The notes under the pieces: generated by a model
Told to the model about the DNA's origin: nothing
Databases searched by the model: none
What the model saw: the letters and a program-made list of their open reading frames with translations, nothing else
In this document: one piece after another, positions 48,433-58,469 of the stretch
Position numbering within the stretch: the first letter of the stretch is position 1
Layout: each line of letters opens with the position of its first letter
Assembly (NCBI GenBank): GCA_002633005.1
Contig: NMRA01000047.1
Location: 123,224 to 187,223 of the forward strand
DNA length: 64,000 nt
Reading direction: 5' to 3'
Origin: Phoronis australis
Taxonomy: Eukaryota > Phoronida > Phoronidae
Translations under genes and position numbers: made by a program

Positions 48433-48806
48433 TTACTTCTCTGAGGCACGGGTGACAGTAGATGAAGGGCCTCCAGTCATTGTAGAGGCCATAGCTCGCG
48501 AGGCTTCTCGCTTCAAAAACGCACTTCTCGGGTGTGGCGACGGTATGACACTCTTCTTCAGGCGTTGTTTTGCAGGAACCTTCACCAATTCCGCGTACAT
48601 AACTCTTTCGTAATCCGACAGCAGAAAATGCTTGCCACACTCTCGGTAATTCTTGTACCTTGCGTGAACGTTAAAAGCTGATTCCGTCACACGAACGAGC
48701 CAAGTACACCGGAGTATGTCATCTTGCGGAAGCGATGTAATGGCATACTCAAAATGCGCGTGACACGATAATGAATACACACCGGTACGTAGTTACCGTG
48801 CAGCAT
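48433..48806 (-). pseudogene. THAP-type zinc finger, one-base frameshift
   Basis: From ATG 48,806 the minus strand reads YVPVC, then MPLHRF. Near 48,730 the frame shifts by one base and continues PQDDILRCTWLVRV, ECGKHFLLSDYE and LKKSVIPS, ending at TAA 48,433. These are the THAP landmarks in order: second Cys, HRFP, Trp, C-x2-H-F, D-Y-E and the V-P box. The first zinc-ligand Cys appears as Tyr. With the frameshift it is likely dead. GTAACC after the last codon could have been a donor. It probably comes from a THAP-bearing transposon. Confidence 0.65.
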
Positions 48807-49029
48807 GTTGATTGACTCGTAAACAAAAGCAAACGACGACCGAACTTATCACAATCGAGGTAAAACAATGACTGACTCGGCAGCTCACACAGTCAGACTA
48901 TATGAAAACAAAATGGCGGGAACCGCCTAAACGTCATGTCCAGAGTACGGCACGGGAAACTAATTAACTGAAAAAGATGTCTGCCATAATCAATGAACCT
49001 TATTTTTCAGTGCTAAAATGACATGAAAA

Positions 49030-49620
49030 AGGTTGCCTTCTCCATTAAAGCTATGAGTTAGAATCTGAACTCGATATCTCGGGAATTTACATGTATGCTA
49101 GGGGTCATCAAGTACGAAATCAATTCGGATTAAAAACTCTTCTGCGTAAATCACAATGTACTTAAGCACATAATAACAGGCATTTATCTTGAATTTGCAC
49201 AAAAGTAAAAGGGAAAATGTAAAAATAATAAAAGTACGATTTCGGGTACAAATATTGAACACGCTGGGTGATGTGGAATTTTTGTTAGAACTAGGATCGG
49301 AAGTTTGATAAGAAACCAGATTAGACGCTTAAGGACCCCAGAAGAATGTCAAAATATAGCAAATTTAGGAACATCATATCTCAGAAATGGCTGATCGGAT
49401 TGACAGGAAACTTCCAGACATGCTTTATGTACGCTGCTAGGAATTGCTTTTAAAATGTTACACTTTTGCATAAGACGATATAAAAAATAAGACTTCAAAG
49501 GTTTGGAAGAAATGAAATGAAAACGTATGACAATTTAGGAAATTTAGAAAACTAACGGCGCTTTGAGATCTCATGAACATTTACATCAAATAAAATTCGG
49601 TTATGTAATTGATACATGAT
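49030..49620. repeat. Distal 5' flank of TLR unit 1, paired with 62,975-63,725
   Basis: Shared words in order: ATTAAAGCTnTGAGTTAG, CTGAACTCGATATCTCGGGA, ATGCTAGGG, GGAACATCATATC, AAATGGCTGATCGGATT, TAGGAATTG, CACTTTTGCAT and GAGATnTCAT. In unit 1 it is separated from the rest of the gene flank by 8.2 kb. Confidence 0.8.
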
Positions 49621-50267
49621 CATGTGGCACAAATAATGGCAGATTAGTATCAAATAAAACATTAAAATCTACTTTCAGGAAACACATACTTTTCACGAGA
49701 TGAAATCTATAGTTTTACAGATATTTGGCTAATCGATTAGGTCCTAGATGCATATAACCTAAAGGAGTTTTCTTGGAGCTGTCCTTTCTACCGTCTTATG
49801 AAAATTTACCATAACGTAAACATGCCTAATGCTAACATTTTTGACAGTTTCGTGCACGAGTTGCGACAGTTTGGTCTAACGCGCTTTCGTGGGAAGCAGT
49901 GCTCAGCAACGATGAGGTTAACCTCGTTAAAATTTCTATGAATATGAATATCAAAATATTAGCGTCTTACCCCAACAGAGACCGTCGGCTGCAATTCCCT
50001 CCTGCACTCGAAAATGCCTTAAGTAAGTGAAAGTCGAGATCTGGTATGGTTGCTTCAGTACAACATTCTTATATTTATAAGCACATCTCGCTCAAGAATA
50101 ATACATTTGTCGAATTAGGGAAATTTCCCTGCGCATCGTATAATGAAAACCTGGTTTTTTCCATTTCTTTCAAAAGGTCAACGTTAACAAAAGGTAAATA
50201 TTTCCCCGGTTTCAGTATAACAACAGTGAGTATACAATAGTACACAATAATAACACATATATACATG
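49621..50267. other. Junction between the two TLR units; no gene
   Basis: Sequence between the last homology of unit 1 and the first of unit 2. There are frames of up to 64 codons only. Confidence 0.45.
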
Positions 50268-50392
50268 TAGATTATTACATGGCGAATTCGTTATCCCCCT
50301 TATCTAGAGCCCGAGTGGATTTTGGATAATTCTCCAAAATCCACGAGGGCTCAAGATAAGGGGGATAACGACTGAGAACATGTAATAATCTA
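50268..50392. repeat. Near-perfect palindrome (125 bp) at the unit junction
   Basis: TAGATTATTACAT pairs with ATGTAATAATCTA at the ends. Inside, CGTTATCCCCCTTATCT and AGATAAGGGGGATAACG are exact complements, and TGGATTTTGG pairs with CCAAAATCCA around an 8-base loop. Confidence 0.9.
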
Positions 50393-50394
50393 TT

Positions 50395-50645
50395 TATACC
50401 ACATACTGAATGAGAAACATTGCAATGAATCGATCTACCTTTCTCGACTCGCCTCGGCTTTGTAACTACTTTCTATGTCAGAGGCCCGGGGTCGGAGGTC
50501 GTGACCTTTTAACAAAAGCCGAGCTTTTTTGTCAAATAAGGCTTATACTCAAGACCAATTGAAAATTTAAACAAAATAGAAATAAAGTGAATCTATAAAT
50601 TAAGGTTTAGCAACTATTATAGCTTACTACACATTTTATAACGCT
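50395..50645. repeat. 3' flank of TLR unit 2, paired with 33,245-33,520
   Basis: Carries the same ordered words as the unit 1 flank (ACATACTGAA, CTTTCTCGAC, GGTCGTGACCTTTTAACAAA, TTTAAACAAAATAGAA, AGCTTACTAC). Homology stops near 50,645 and resumes at about 57,270. Confidence 0.75.
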
Positions 50646-50942
50646 AAGCTTCGACCGGGAAAGTATCGTCTGCTACAGTAGGTTACCACTAGTAACTGAC
50701 TATGATGCTCAAGTCAAAGGATCCCGACGACACGATACCCGCATTCAAATTGGAGATCGGTGAATTACAAGTGAGAGAACACGGCAGAAAAATTTCACTG
50801 AATTAAAATATCGTTTTTATGGAAATTATGCGTCTTATTTTTCATAGTGTATAAATGTCGGTGGACTGTCCTTTGCTGAACATGCGATTGTTGCGCGTGC
50901 TCATTTAAGTATTCTATTTTCACTTTCGATGACGTCAGCCGC

Positions 50943-51012
50943 TGAGTGGTGTAGTGGTAAAGTTGGCGACTCGAAACTCTTGAGGCCCGGTTTCGAATCC
51001 GGCATCGGTTTC
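50943..51012 (+). repeat. tRNA-like SINE head
   Basis: TGGTGTAGTGGTAAAG is a good A box, and GGTTTCGAATCC a good B box with a CCGG/CCGG T-stem. Acceptor-stem pairing is absent, so this is a SINE or pseudo-tRNA. Confidence 0.45.
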
Positions 51013-53298
51013 CCGCCAAAATGTTATCTCACTAGTGAGATAACTTTATGGGTTATTACGCGGTTGTATCTGCCATTCGAGACTAATAGTGTGGTGTAAA
51101 AATAAAATACTCAGCATCTTCATTACCCGACAGATTTGGAACGCAATTCAAGCTGTGTATTGTAGAATTTTGCCCAGTAGGCGCCATGGCACGTACTTGG
51201 TGGAAACTACAGGAATTACAATGAGAGCATAATGTTTATCTATTTGGAATTTGTCGGAAGCAGTTACAGCTCAGTGACATACAGGGCGAAGTACCAATTC
51301 AGTGATCTTGTAGGCATCAAAATTGAAGGCTCCGGCGGTTCTTGTATTTTTTATATAGTACTTAGCCTTGAAAACAGTTTTCAAACCATACTTGGTGTTA
51401 AGGTTGCATAGGAATTTAACGACACCTACATTTGTATATGTGTATGCAGTAAAAATATCTACAAAACTAAGCCTTCTGTAAAGGCATACGTTTCCTGTAG
51501 GCATGAAGTCCAACCGTAGAATTTGATTTTTGACTGTGAAGCATTTGCCATTAACGGCGTCACGTGACCCTTTCTAGTGAAATTTAGCAAAAAGAAAGGA
51601 ACATTGAGTATTGATAGCAAAATAACGGTATCGATATTGTGAACAAATTTCATTTGATATAAATGTTCAAGATGAAATCTCAACGCTGTTGCTGTTTGCT
51701 TAATTATCATTTTGTTTTTATTTTCTTTTGCTTTTGGAATATGGGCAAAAGTTAAGAGGAACGTTGAGTATTTATTCTTATTCCTCACTTCCTTGTACAT
51801 TTCCATTATGACATAAACTCATCAGCGTCTTACCCTTGCAGAAACCGTTTGTCCGACACCACTTCCGCTATTGAATCTTCTACCAGGAAGTGAAAGTAAA
51901 AGCATTTGTCACACCAGACAGCGGCGTGAAAGAAATCAACGTAAAAATCGACTCGTCAAGTCAAGGAAGTACTTCCTGACGTAGCAACATTTCGTCTTTA
52001 TTATGTTTCATTATGATCACCAACGTCATGTAGGCCTTCAAGTCCTAAAGCACACGTTTTTAACCCTTATTGAATGGTTAGAAGACATTATAAGGACCCA
52101 CACAGTACCTATCCCATAACCAATACACAATCAGTAGTCGAAGAAAGTTTAAACTAACCGCGATTCCGGAAGAACAATTCATTCGGCTGTGCGACTGGAG
52201 CAGTGTCTGTTACGAGCCTGCAAACGCTTTTCAAATAATCAATGGCGGACTTCAACTTAAATAGAACCAAAATAGGGACACTTTGTACTGAAAATATTGA
52301 CAAGATGGGGCAAAAGAAATTTTGACAGAAAATGTTTTGCCGGACTCCGTCGGACCTGCAGCCGGATGACCCGGTGCATACCGATCAAGACCACTCCACT
52401 GACAAAAGACGAAGGCATGCCGTCCCCGGCTGTTTTATGGGAATAAATGGTTCAAATCATGAATGCCGTATACATACAAAGATAGTTTCCGACACTTGTA
52501 TAAAATTACGGACTAGTAACAGTCCTGCAGCAACGATTGAATAACAACAGGCCAACTATGGCGGGCTACTAGGTTAAGCGGTTTTTTTTTTATTGGGTTT
52601 AACTAACTCTCATAAACAAACGGTATAAACAACGAATATGCAACATCAAATCATCGAATAAAATTGCTATACAGTTTGAATATCTTGACAGTTAAACTTG
52701 CGTAAATATGGAAAAGATATTTAGACGCGACTTCCCTAGGGCCGGGCGGCTGATTGCCAAGTGAATACCATTTGTGGCGAAATAATTCCAGGTAGGAAAC
52801 TTGCCATGGTACGACTGCAGGCCGGGGAATTACTTCGCCGGTTTCTGTGTCCTGGCAGCAAAATCAAGCAATGCTGTGGAGCTCACTGTCACTTTTGAGA
52901 TAAAACTTGTTTTTGTTTGTCGAAACATCGCCGGATGTGGATTTTTTTCTTTCTATTTTACATTGTTAAACGGCCGGTAAAGCCGGTGCCGATTTGCTGC
53001 TCGGCAATTAGGCAGTGCTCTCACACATCCGGGTAGTTACCGTGACACGGCAATAGCTCATTTCAGGCTGATGGGCCTACTTTGCATCAAGTTCGAGATA
53101 TGGCGATGAAGATAAGACATTTGTTGATCAAGAAGCTTTTTAGTCTAATTTATTGCCTAAACAGTTACTGTTACTGAAATTTGACGTGCCCTCGCGATGA
53201 GTCATGGCTGCACCTCAGTAGCCGAGCGTTGGCTACTCTACGAGGGAGACTTAGCGAAGATACTTAATTTGTATAACATTCATCATGTGCAAAGAACA

Positions 53299-53443
53299 GG
53301 TACACTTAGGACAATAAATAATAAAGTTGTATAAAAAGAACCAAAATGGGAATCAAAAACAACCATACAAGGTACAATTAGGACAATGAATAATCTAGTT
53401 TGTATAAAAAGAACCAAAATGGGAATCAAAAACAACCATACAA
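53299..53443. repeat. 72-bp tandem duplication
   Basis: Two adjacent copies start GGTACA at 53,299 and 53,371 and share the word TAAAAAGAACCAAAATGGGA. Confidence 0.9.
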
Positions 53444-55289
53444 AGTAACAAATGTTTGAAGACATGTCTAGTCACATAGGAAAAATGAAGTTACCTCCTG
53501 ACATTGTCACAAGGTGAAAAGACTACTGTTCGGGGCTACGGTCCATGGAGTAATGTAAAACGTTTTGGTTTCAGGACAAGTGATATCAGAAAACTATTCT
53601 GCCAGTGGATGGATGTGACATGTCATTCAAGCCATCAATGGACCTGACCTTTCCGCGATACAGCGCATCGTCCAGTCATATCGCACACAGTATTCACTGC
53701 AGTCGCTTTGTCGCTATCCTTCATAAGCGGCGCACTTTTAGCATTAGCCGGGTAAATAATGCGAGCGCGCCCCAGTATAATTTTTTTAGACTTGCGACAT
53801 TTAGCGAGCTGACTAGCGACATATGGCGACTTTTGATTTAAAAAATAGTTCACAAACTAGTTCTTACCGGTGCGTCAGCACCTTTTCCTGATGAAAAGAA
53901 AACATGTCAGTGTCAAGACCGGTACATTATTTTACACGACAAACTATGCCGTGAAAATTGGTAAAGTTAGTAATGAATCAGAAACAGTCATGTAATATGA
54001 AAATAACAAATTTAAACCTTGAGTTCATATTGCATGTTTGACACAATTCAACTTAATTCAGTTTTATCCCCCAGGTAATTCAAAATTGTCGAACCGGCCC
54101 ACTCCAAATCGCGAGTGTTGATTAAAGTCATTGAGAGACTAAGTCACGTTTGCGGTTGGGATAGAGTTTCAGCTACCCCTGAGCCTCAGCGAAAGGAGGT
54201 GCCCAATAAGGACATGGCGATGGCTGTTGATGGGGAGGGTCACACCATTATCCCTCTGCTGCTCGAACCTGATACCTTTCGCTACACCCATTTTTATTCC
54301 TTTTAAAAACGTGTTATTTACTAATTGACACTTAATTTCTATTATTCCATGGGCAAAACTCTAGTTTAAATTCATATTCAAATGCCATTTTGCTTGTGGT
54401 CATATGATATTTATTTTATTTTTTTAACTTTATCAAGACAGTGTTTGCTGGAATTTAATTTAAAGTGATTGATTACTTTTTACGATTACCAAATCAAACG
54501 GACACTACTATGTGTCACTTTAAATCTATTGACTCACTTGGTATCTGTTTTACATTACAGATCACTGATTTCCTCTTTCTTGTCTCAGTTTTGCCTTGAT
54601 TGATCAGGCTGGGTGCTATTTTTGCACCTGTAGGCACGTGCCACTGTTGGGGGTATACTTGTGCAGCTCAGCTGATCTGGGATGTTCTTGAAGTTGTGAA
54701 ACTTCCATGTAACGAGTAGGAGGGGTGGGGCGTAAGCAAAAATCACCAGAAGAGTCCTTTTAAAAAATCTGCATAGCCTAATGCACTTTGTTTTTTCCTA
54801 AGGCCTGCCCTATGAGAGTGTCCCTCCGGGTGATCTCCGTGAGAAAAGTCACCAATTTCTAATTTCCTTGGAGGTAAAATAAATTACAACGAGAGTTGGA
54901 GTTATATAGAAACGATAATTTTGCCAGCGTTCACTAATACGTACCTAAACATGCAAGAAGAAGAGAAAGCCTCCTTTTGGAGAATCTGTGCGTCGCTCTA
55001 CTCTTATAAACAAGCAGAAATATCTTGGCTAGGCTGTAAAAAGTGAGTCCAGCAGTAGTATCTTATGAATTTGCTCTTAAAATTTCTCCCTAAGTACAAG
55101 TTTCTTTTCTCTTCTGTACCCTGTCCTCGGTTCTACGCTTTTGCAGGTCGTTTCATTTCACCCTAACCCCTACAAATTGTGGAGGACATGTGTATGGTTG
55201 GCGCAGTGCGACATATTTCCGACCTATGACATAAACCCGAATTTTTCTTCAATCAGTCTGCTTGATGTCAAACAAAAATAATAACCTCT

Positions 55290-55695
55290 GATATAAAAGA
55301 ATTTATGCCTGATATAGATCTGGTTTGATGTAGAACATATATTATTGATGTCAACCATAATCCTATTTATATCAGATATAAATAAGACTAACACCACTAT
55401 TGTTCTATTGATATCTGACATAAGCTGAACTTATGTTTGACATAGGTCTCCCAATACAATTGTTCGATACAAGGCAGCAAGAACTGGCCTCATGGCCTTT
55501 CAAATGAATCAACGAATGCATCGACGATTCTCATTGGCTGACTAATATCAGACATAAATATGATTTACGACAAATATAAGTAGAACAGTGGTGGATATTA
55601 ATGCTCTTTATGTCCGATATAAATAGACTTATGGTTGACATTAATGAATTACGTACAATGATATTCGAGAATTATGTCAGGCATAATCAATTATG
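55290..55695. mobile_element. Fold-back MITE with GACATAA/TTATGTC words
   Basis: The arms (about 55,290-55,445 and 55,540-55,695) are imperfect inverted copies: TTGATGTCAACCATAA, CTATTTATATC, CACCACT and GTTCTA words are mirrored. Each arm is itself full of TATATCAGACATAA-type short repeats. Confidence 0.6.
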
Positions 55696-56159
55696 CCTCC
55701 TTCTCCACCCCCTTCCCCCCGTTGCCTACGGTCCTGCCACTAACCGTTATAATAATAATCTCTCCTTACCCCTCTCTATTTAAATGTGTTCTCTGGGCTC
55801 AGGAAGAACTAAAATTTCGTCATTGCTTTAAAAAAGCCTGAATAAAATTCAGGTCACGACTCGAAGTTTCGAGATACTGACACGTCGATTCGGGGCAAAA
55901 TCATTCAGTTAAGGTTTACTATAATTTTAACGGATCTAATTTATCCTGCACGATGACGAACGTCTTTGAAGGTTTCAAGAATAGGACACGGCTTATTATA
56001 TAATTGGCTACTGCGCCGTTAGTTTTTCCAAAAAAGACTGAAAACCTGTTAGCTCAAACATTTTTAAAATCGTGCTATCACATAGTGAATGTTGTAATTT
56101 GGCAGACTTGGCTTGGATTGTCAAGCTTGGTTCCAACTAATTTCACAATGTAGTGCCTT

Positions 56160-56206
56160 TACACACACACACACACGCACGCACGCGCGCGCGCGCACAC
56201 ACACAC
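56160..56206. repeat. (CA)n/(CG)n microsatellite
   Basis: Runs of CA, CACG, CG and again CA, followed by ACGTATACGT and ACATGTACATGTAC words up to 56,260. Confidence 0.9.
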
Positions 56207-57359
56207 ATGTACGTATACGTATGTGTACACGTGAACGCACATGTACATGTACCTGTATATGTACTACTGTACAGGTGATCAGGCTTTCCATGTTTCAGGT
56301 TGCTGTTCCGATTCACAGTTGCGGTTCCGAACAGTTTGCCGGGCTCAAATCGCTTCATGCGCGATATTCTTTGTACGGTATCAGTTAATGGCCACATAAA
56401 AATGAAGAGTCCAAACGTTTCGCCTAATATGTATATTTTGCAGTTACATTTTTGCGACTTTTTAAAGCATTATAATCATCGTTGTTAGGTCGTACAGCCA
56501 AAATACAGAGTGAACAACAAAAGACATCATTTCTCATTGATACACTGAACGTTCACATGCCTTTCATTCAGAATTTAGATCAAATATCTGATCGGCGGTC
56601 TGCAAACACAACTCCTATACAGGTGCAACGAGCCTGAACGAACTAAAAAAACTATAGCAATAGCTTACCTAGCAGGTCATCGCACAGATGTTAGATAGTA
56701 TTAATCTACATTTAGAAAAAGTTTATGGTCGTCTCAACTCATTTAAAGCCACAAGCTGTATTGTTCAATATTTTTCTGCAATGAAAGTAAATTAAAGTAT
56801 CACCTAAAATAATGCTTACCCGAAATCTCTATCAAACAGGAATAAGACACGCTTATAGCTGGCCACATGCAGTCTAAATAATGGAGTCCAATGAACAGTT
56901 ACGGCTTAACAAAATGCGTTGCAGCGCATTATGAAAAGTGGTGGTGTAGAACACAGTATGCCCCTTAACTTGTATTGGATACCTTGAAGCCTGAGTGTCA
57001 ACTTTCAATCCGTGGGAAAGAATAAATGGGTCTAAGGGAATAGCAACCACAAACTTAGAATCCTACGCCAGAATCGTTTAATTGATAACTCAGACCATTG
57101 AATATCGTACGTGCGAGCCCGCGAAGTTCGGTCTAAAAAGGGATGCTTACGACTTGCACTATCACTACATTCTTACAGGTTGTTTGTACGCATGATTCAA
57201 TGACCGTAGCTATTACGGATTTTGCTCAATGAATTGGTGATATGGGAACAGATTTTCAAAAAAACTCCCCAATCCAACCTACACCAGCGGTCTACAATCG
57301 ACACTAATAACTTATCACGGGTCAATAGCAACTTTGCAGACGGCGAACTACAGAGCTAA

Positions 57360-57500
57360 TTCCGTGCGCTATACAAAATACTCATTTCCACACAGAAACC
57401 AACATTTGCTCAGCTAATTAAATCATCAGTCATCATTGTTGGAGTGTGACCCCACCCCTGTCAATTACATCCTTGTGGCGATCTCAAGTAAAGCACACAA
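57360..57500. repeat. 3' flank of TLR copy 2, paired with 33,600-33,750
   Basis: Shares CCGTGC, ATTTCCACAC, CAACATTT, TCATTGTTGGAGTG, TTGTGGCGATCTCAAG and AAAGCACAC with unit 1. Confidence 0.7.
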
Positions 57501-57582
57501 AAGAAAATAGGACCAGTTAGGTTAACATAAGCTTAAATAATTGTAGACAGATGGTACTCTAGGCTAAAAATATATATTTATA

Positions 57583-57751
57583 TGCGCTAACTGCGATGCG
57601 ATACCGAAGCTAGTTTATAGTTAAACAACACGTGTAAGTGAGATAAAAGGTCATAAATACATGTATATTATGACAAACTAAACTATTGCAGGTATCGATA
57701 AATACAAAAGTTATGTAGTTTGTTGAGCTGTAAAGGTGGGTGACAATCTGC
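57583..57751. repeat. Direct repeat, first copy
   Basis: About 165 bp repeated at 58,130-58,290: GCGCTAACnGCGA, ATACCGAAGCTAG, AAACAACACGTGTA, ATCGATAAATACAAAAGTTAT and AAAGGTGGGTGACAATCTGC. The copies are 378 bp apart and absent from unit 1. Confidence 0.85.
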
Positions 57752-58129
57752 TAGGCAAACAGCAGTATGGGAGGTCCAATGAAGCAATGAAGGTATACAC
57801 ACGTGTTGAACTAGAAAGGTAAGTAACAATATGCGGAAGCAAAACAACAACACCAGGACAGCGACATGAGAAAATCGAGTGTAATGGGAAGGAAAGAAAA
57901 TTGGTTTGAGGGAGAGAGGGAAACAGAAATTGACTGAAAACTCGAAACTTGAAGAGAATTATGGACGATGGCCCAGTGTTGGGACAAGACAGAGATCACG
58001 TGGTACAATTAAACCAATAATCGTAGAACAAAGAGGGTCACTGACCCGTGAATCCAAACGATATGATAATGAAGACGAAGCAGAATAGCTTACGTAAAAT
58101 AATTTAATACTTAAATAATATTCATAAGA

Positions 58130-58290
58130 GCGCTAACCGCGAAGCGATACCGAAGCTAGCTTACAGTAAAACAACACGTGTAGGTGAGATAAAAAGGTCA
58201 TATATATCATGACAAACTAAACTACTACACATATCGATAAATACAAAAGTTATATAATATGTTGAGCGGCAAAGGTGGGTGACAATCTGC
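58130..58290. repeat. Direct repeat, second copy
   Basis: Counterpart of 57,583-57,751. The pair and the intervening DNA form an insertion beside the 3' end of TLR copy 2. Confidence 0.85.
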
Positions 58291-58319
58291 CATAGATGCA
58301 GCAGAAGGATGCATCCGTG

Positions 58320-58321
58320 TA

Positions 58322-58376
<55 letters not shown>

Positions 58377-58407
58377 GCGTGTCCGTGTGCGTGTGTATGT
58401 GTGTGTA
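58320..58407. repeat. (GT)n microsatellite
   Basis: A long GT run with GTGCGT and GTCCGT variants, just downstream of the last exon of TLR copy 2. Confidence 0.95.
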
Positions 58408-58469
58408 AACGTAGTATGCTATTTCTAAAAGATTTTGTATTACTTTGGAGTTCAGAATAAGAGCAAATT

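Larger units (their letters stand above)
50646..57270. other. 6.6-kb block unique to unit 2; no gene
   Basis: Unit 1 has no counterpart: its flank continues directly from about 33,520 to 33,540. The block holds a tRNA-like relic, a 72-bp tandem pair, a fold-back element and a CA/CG microsatellite, but no exon I can support. Frames at 51,459-51,806 and 52,332-52,544 match no family. Confidence 0.55.

Noticed and set aside
33751-58407. CRISPR-like arrays
   Set aside because: The repeats here are microsatellites or single duplications without regular unique spacers, and the DNA is eukaryotic.
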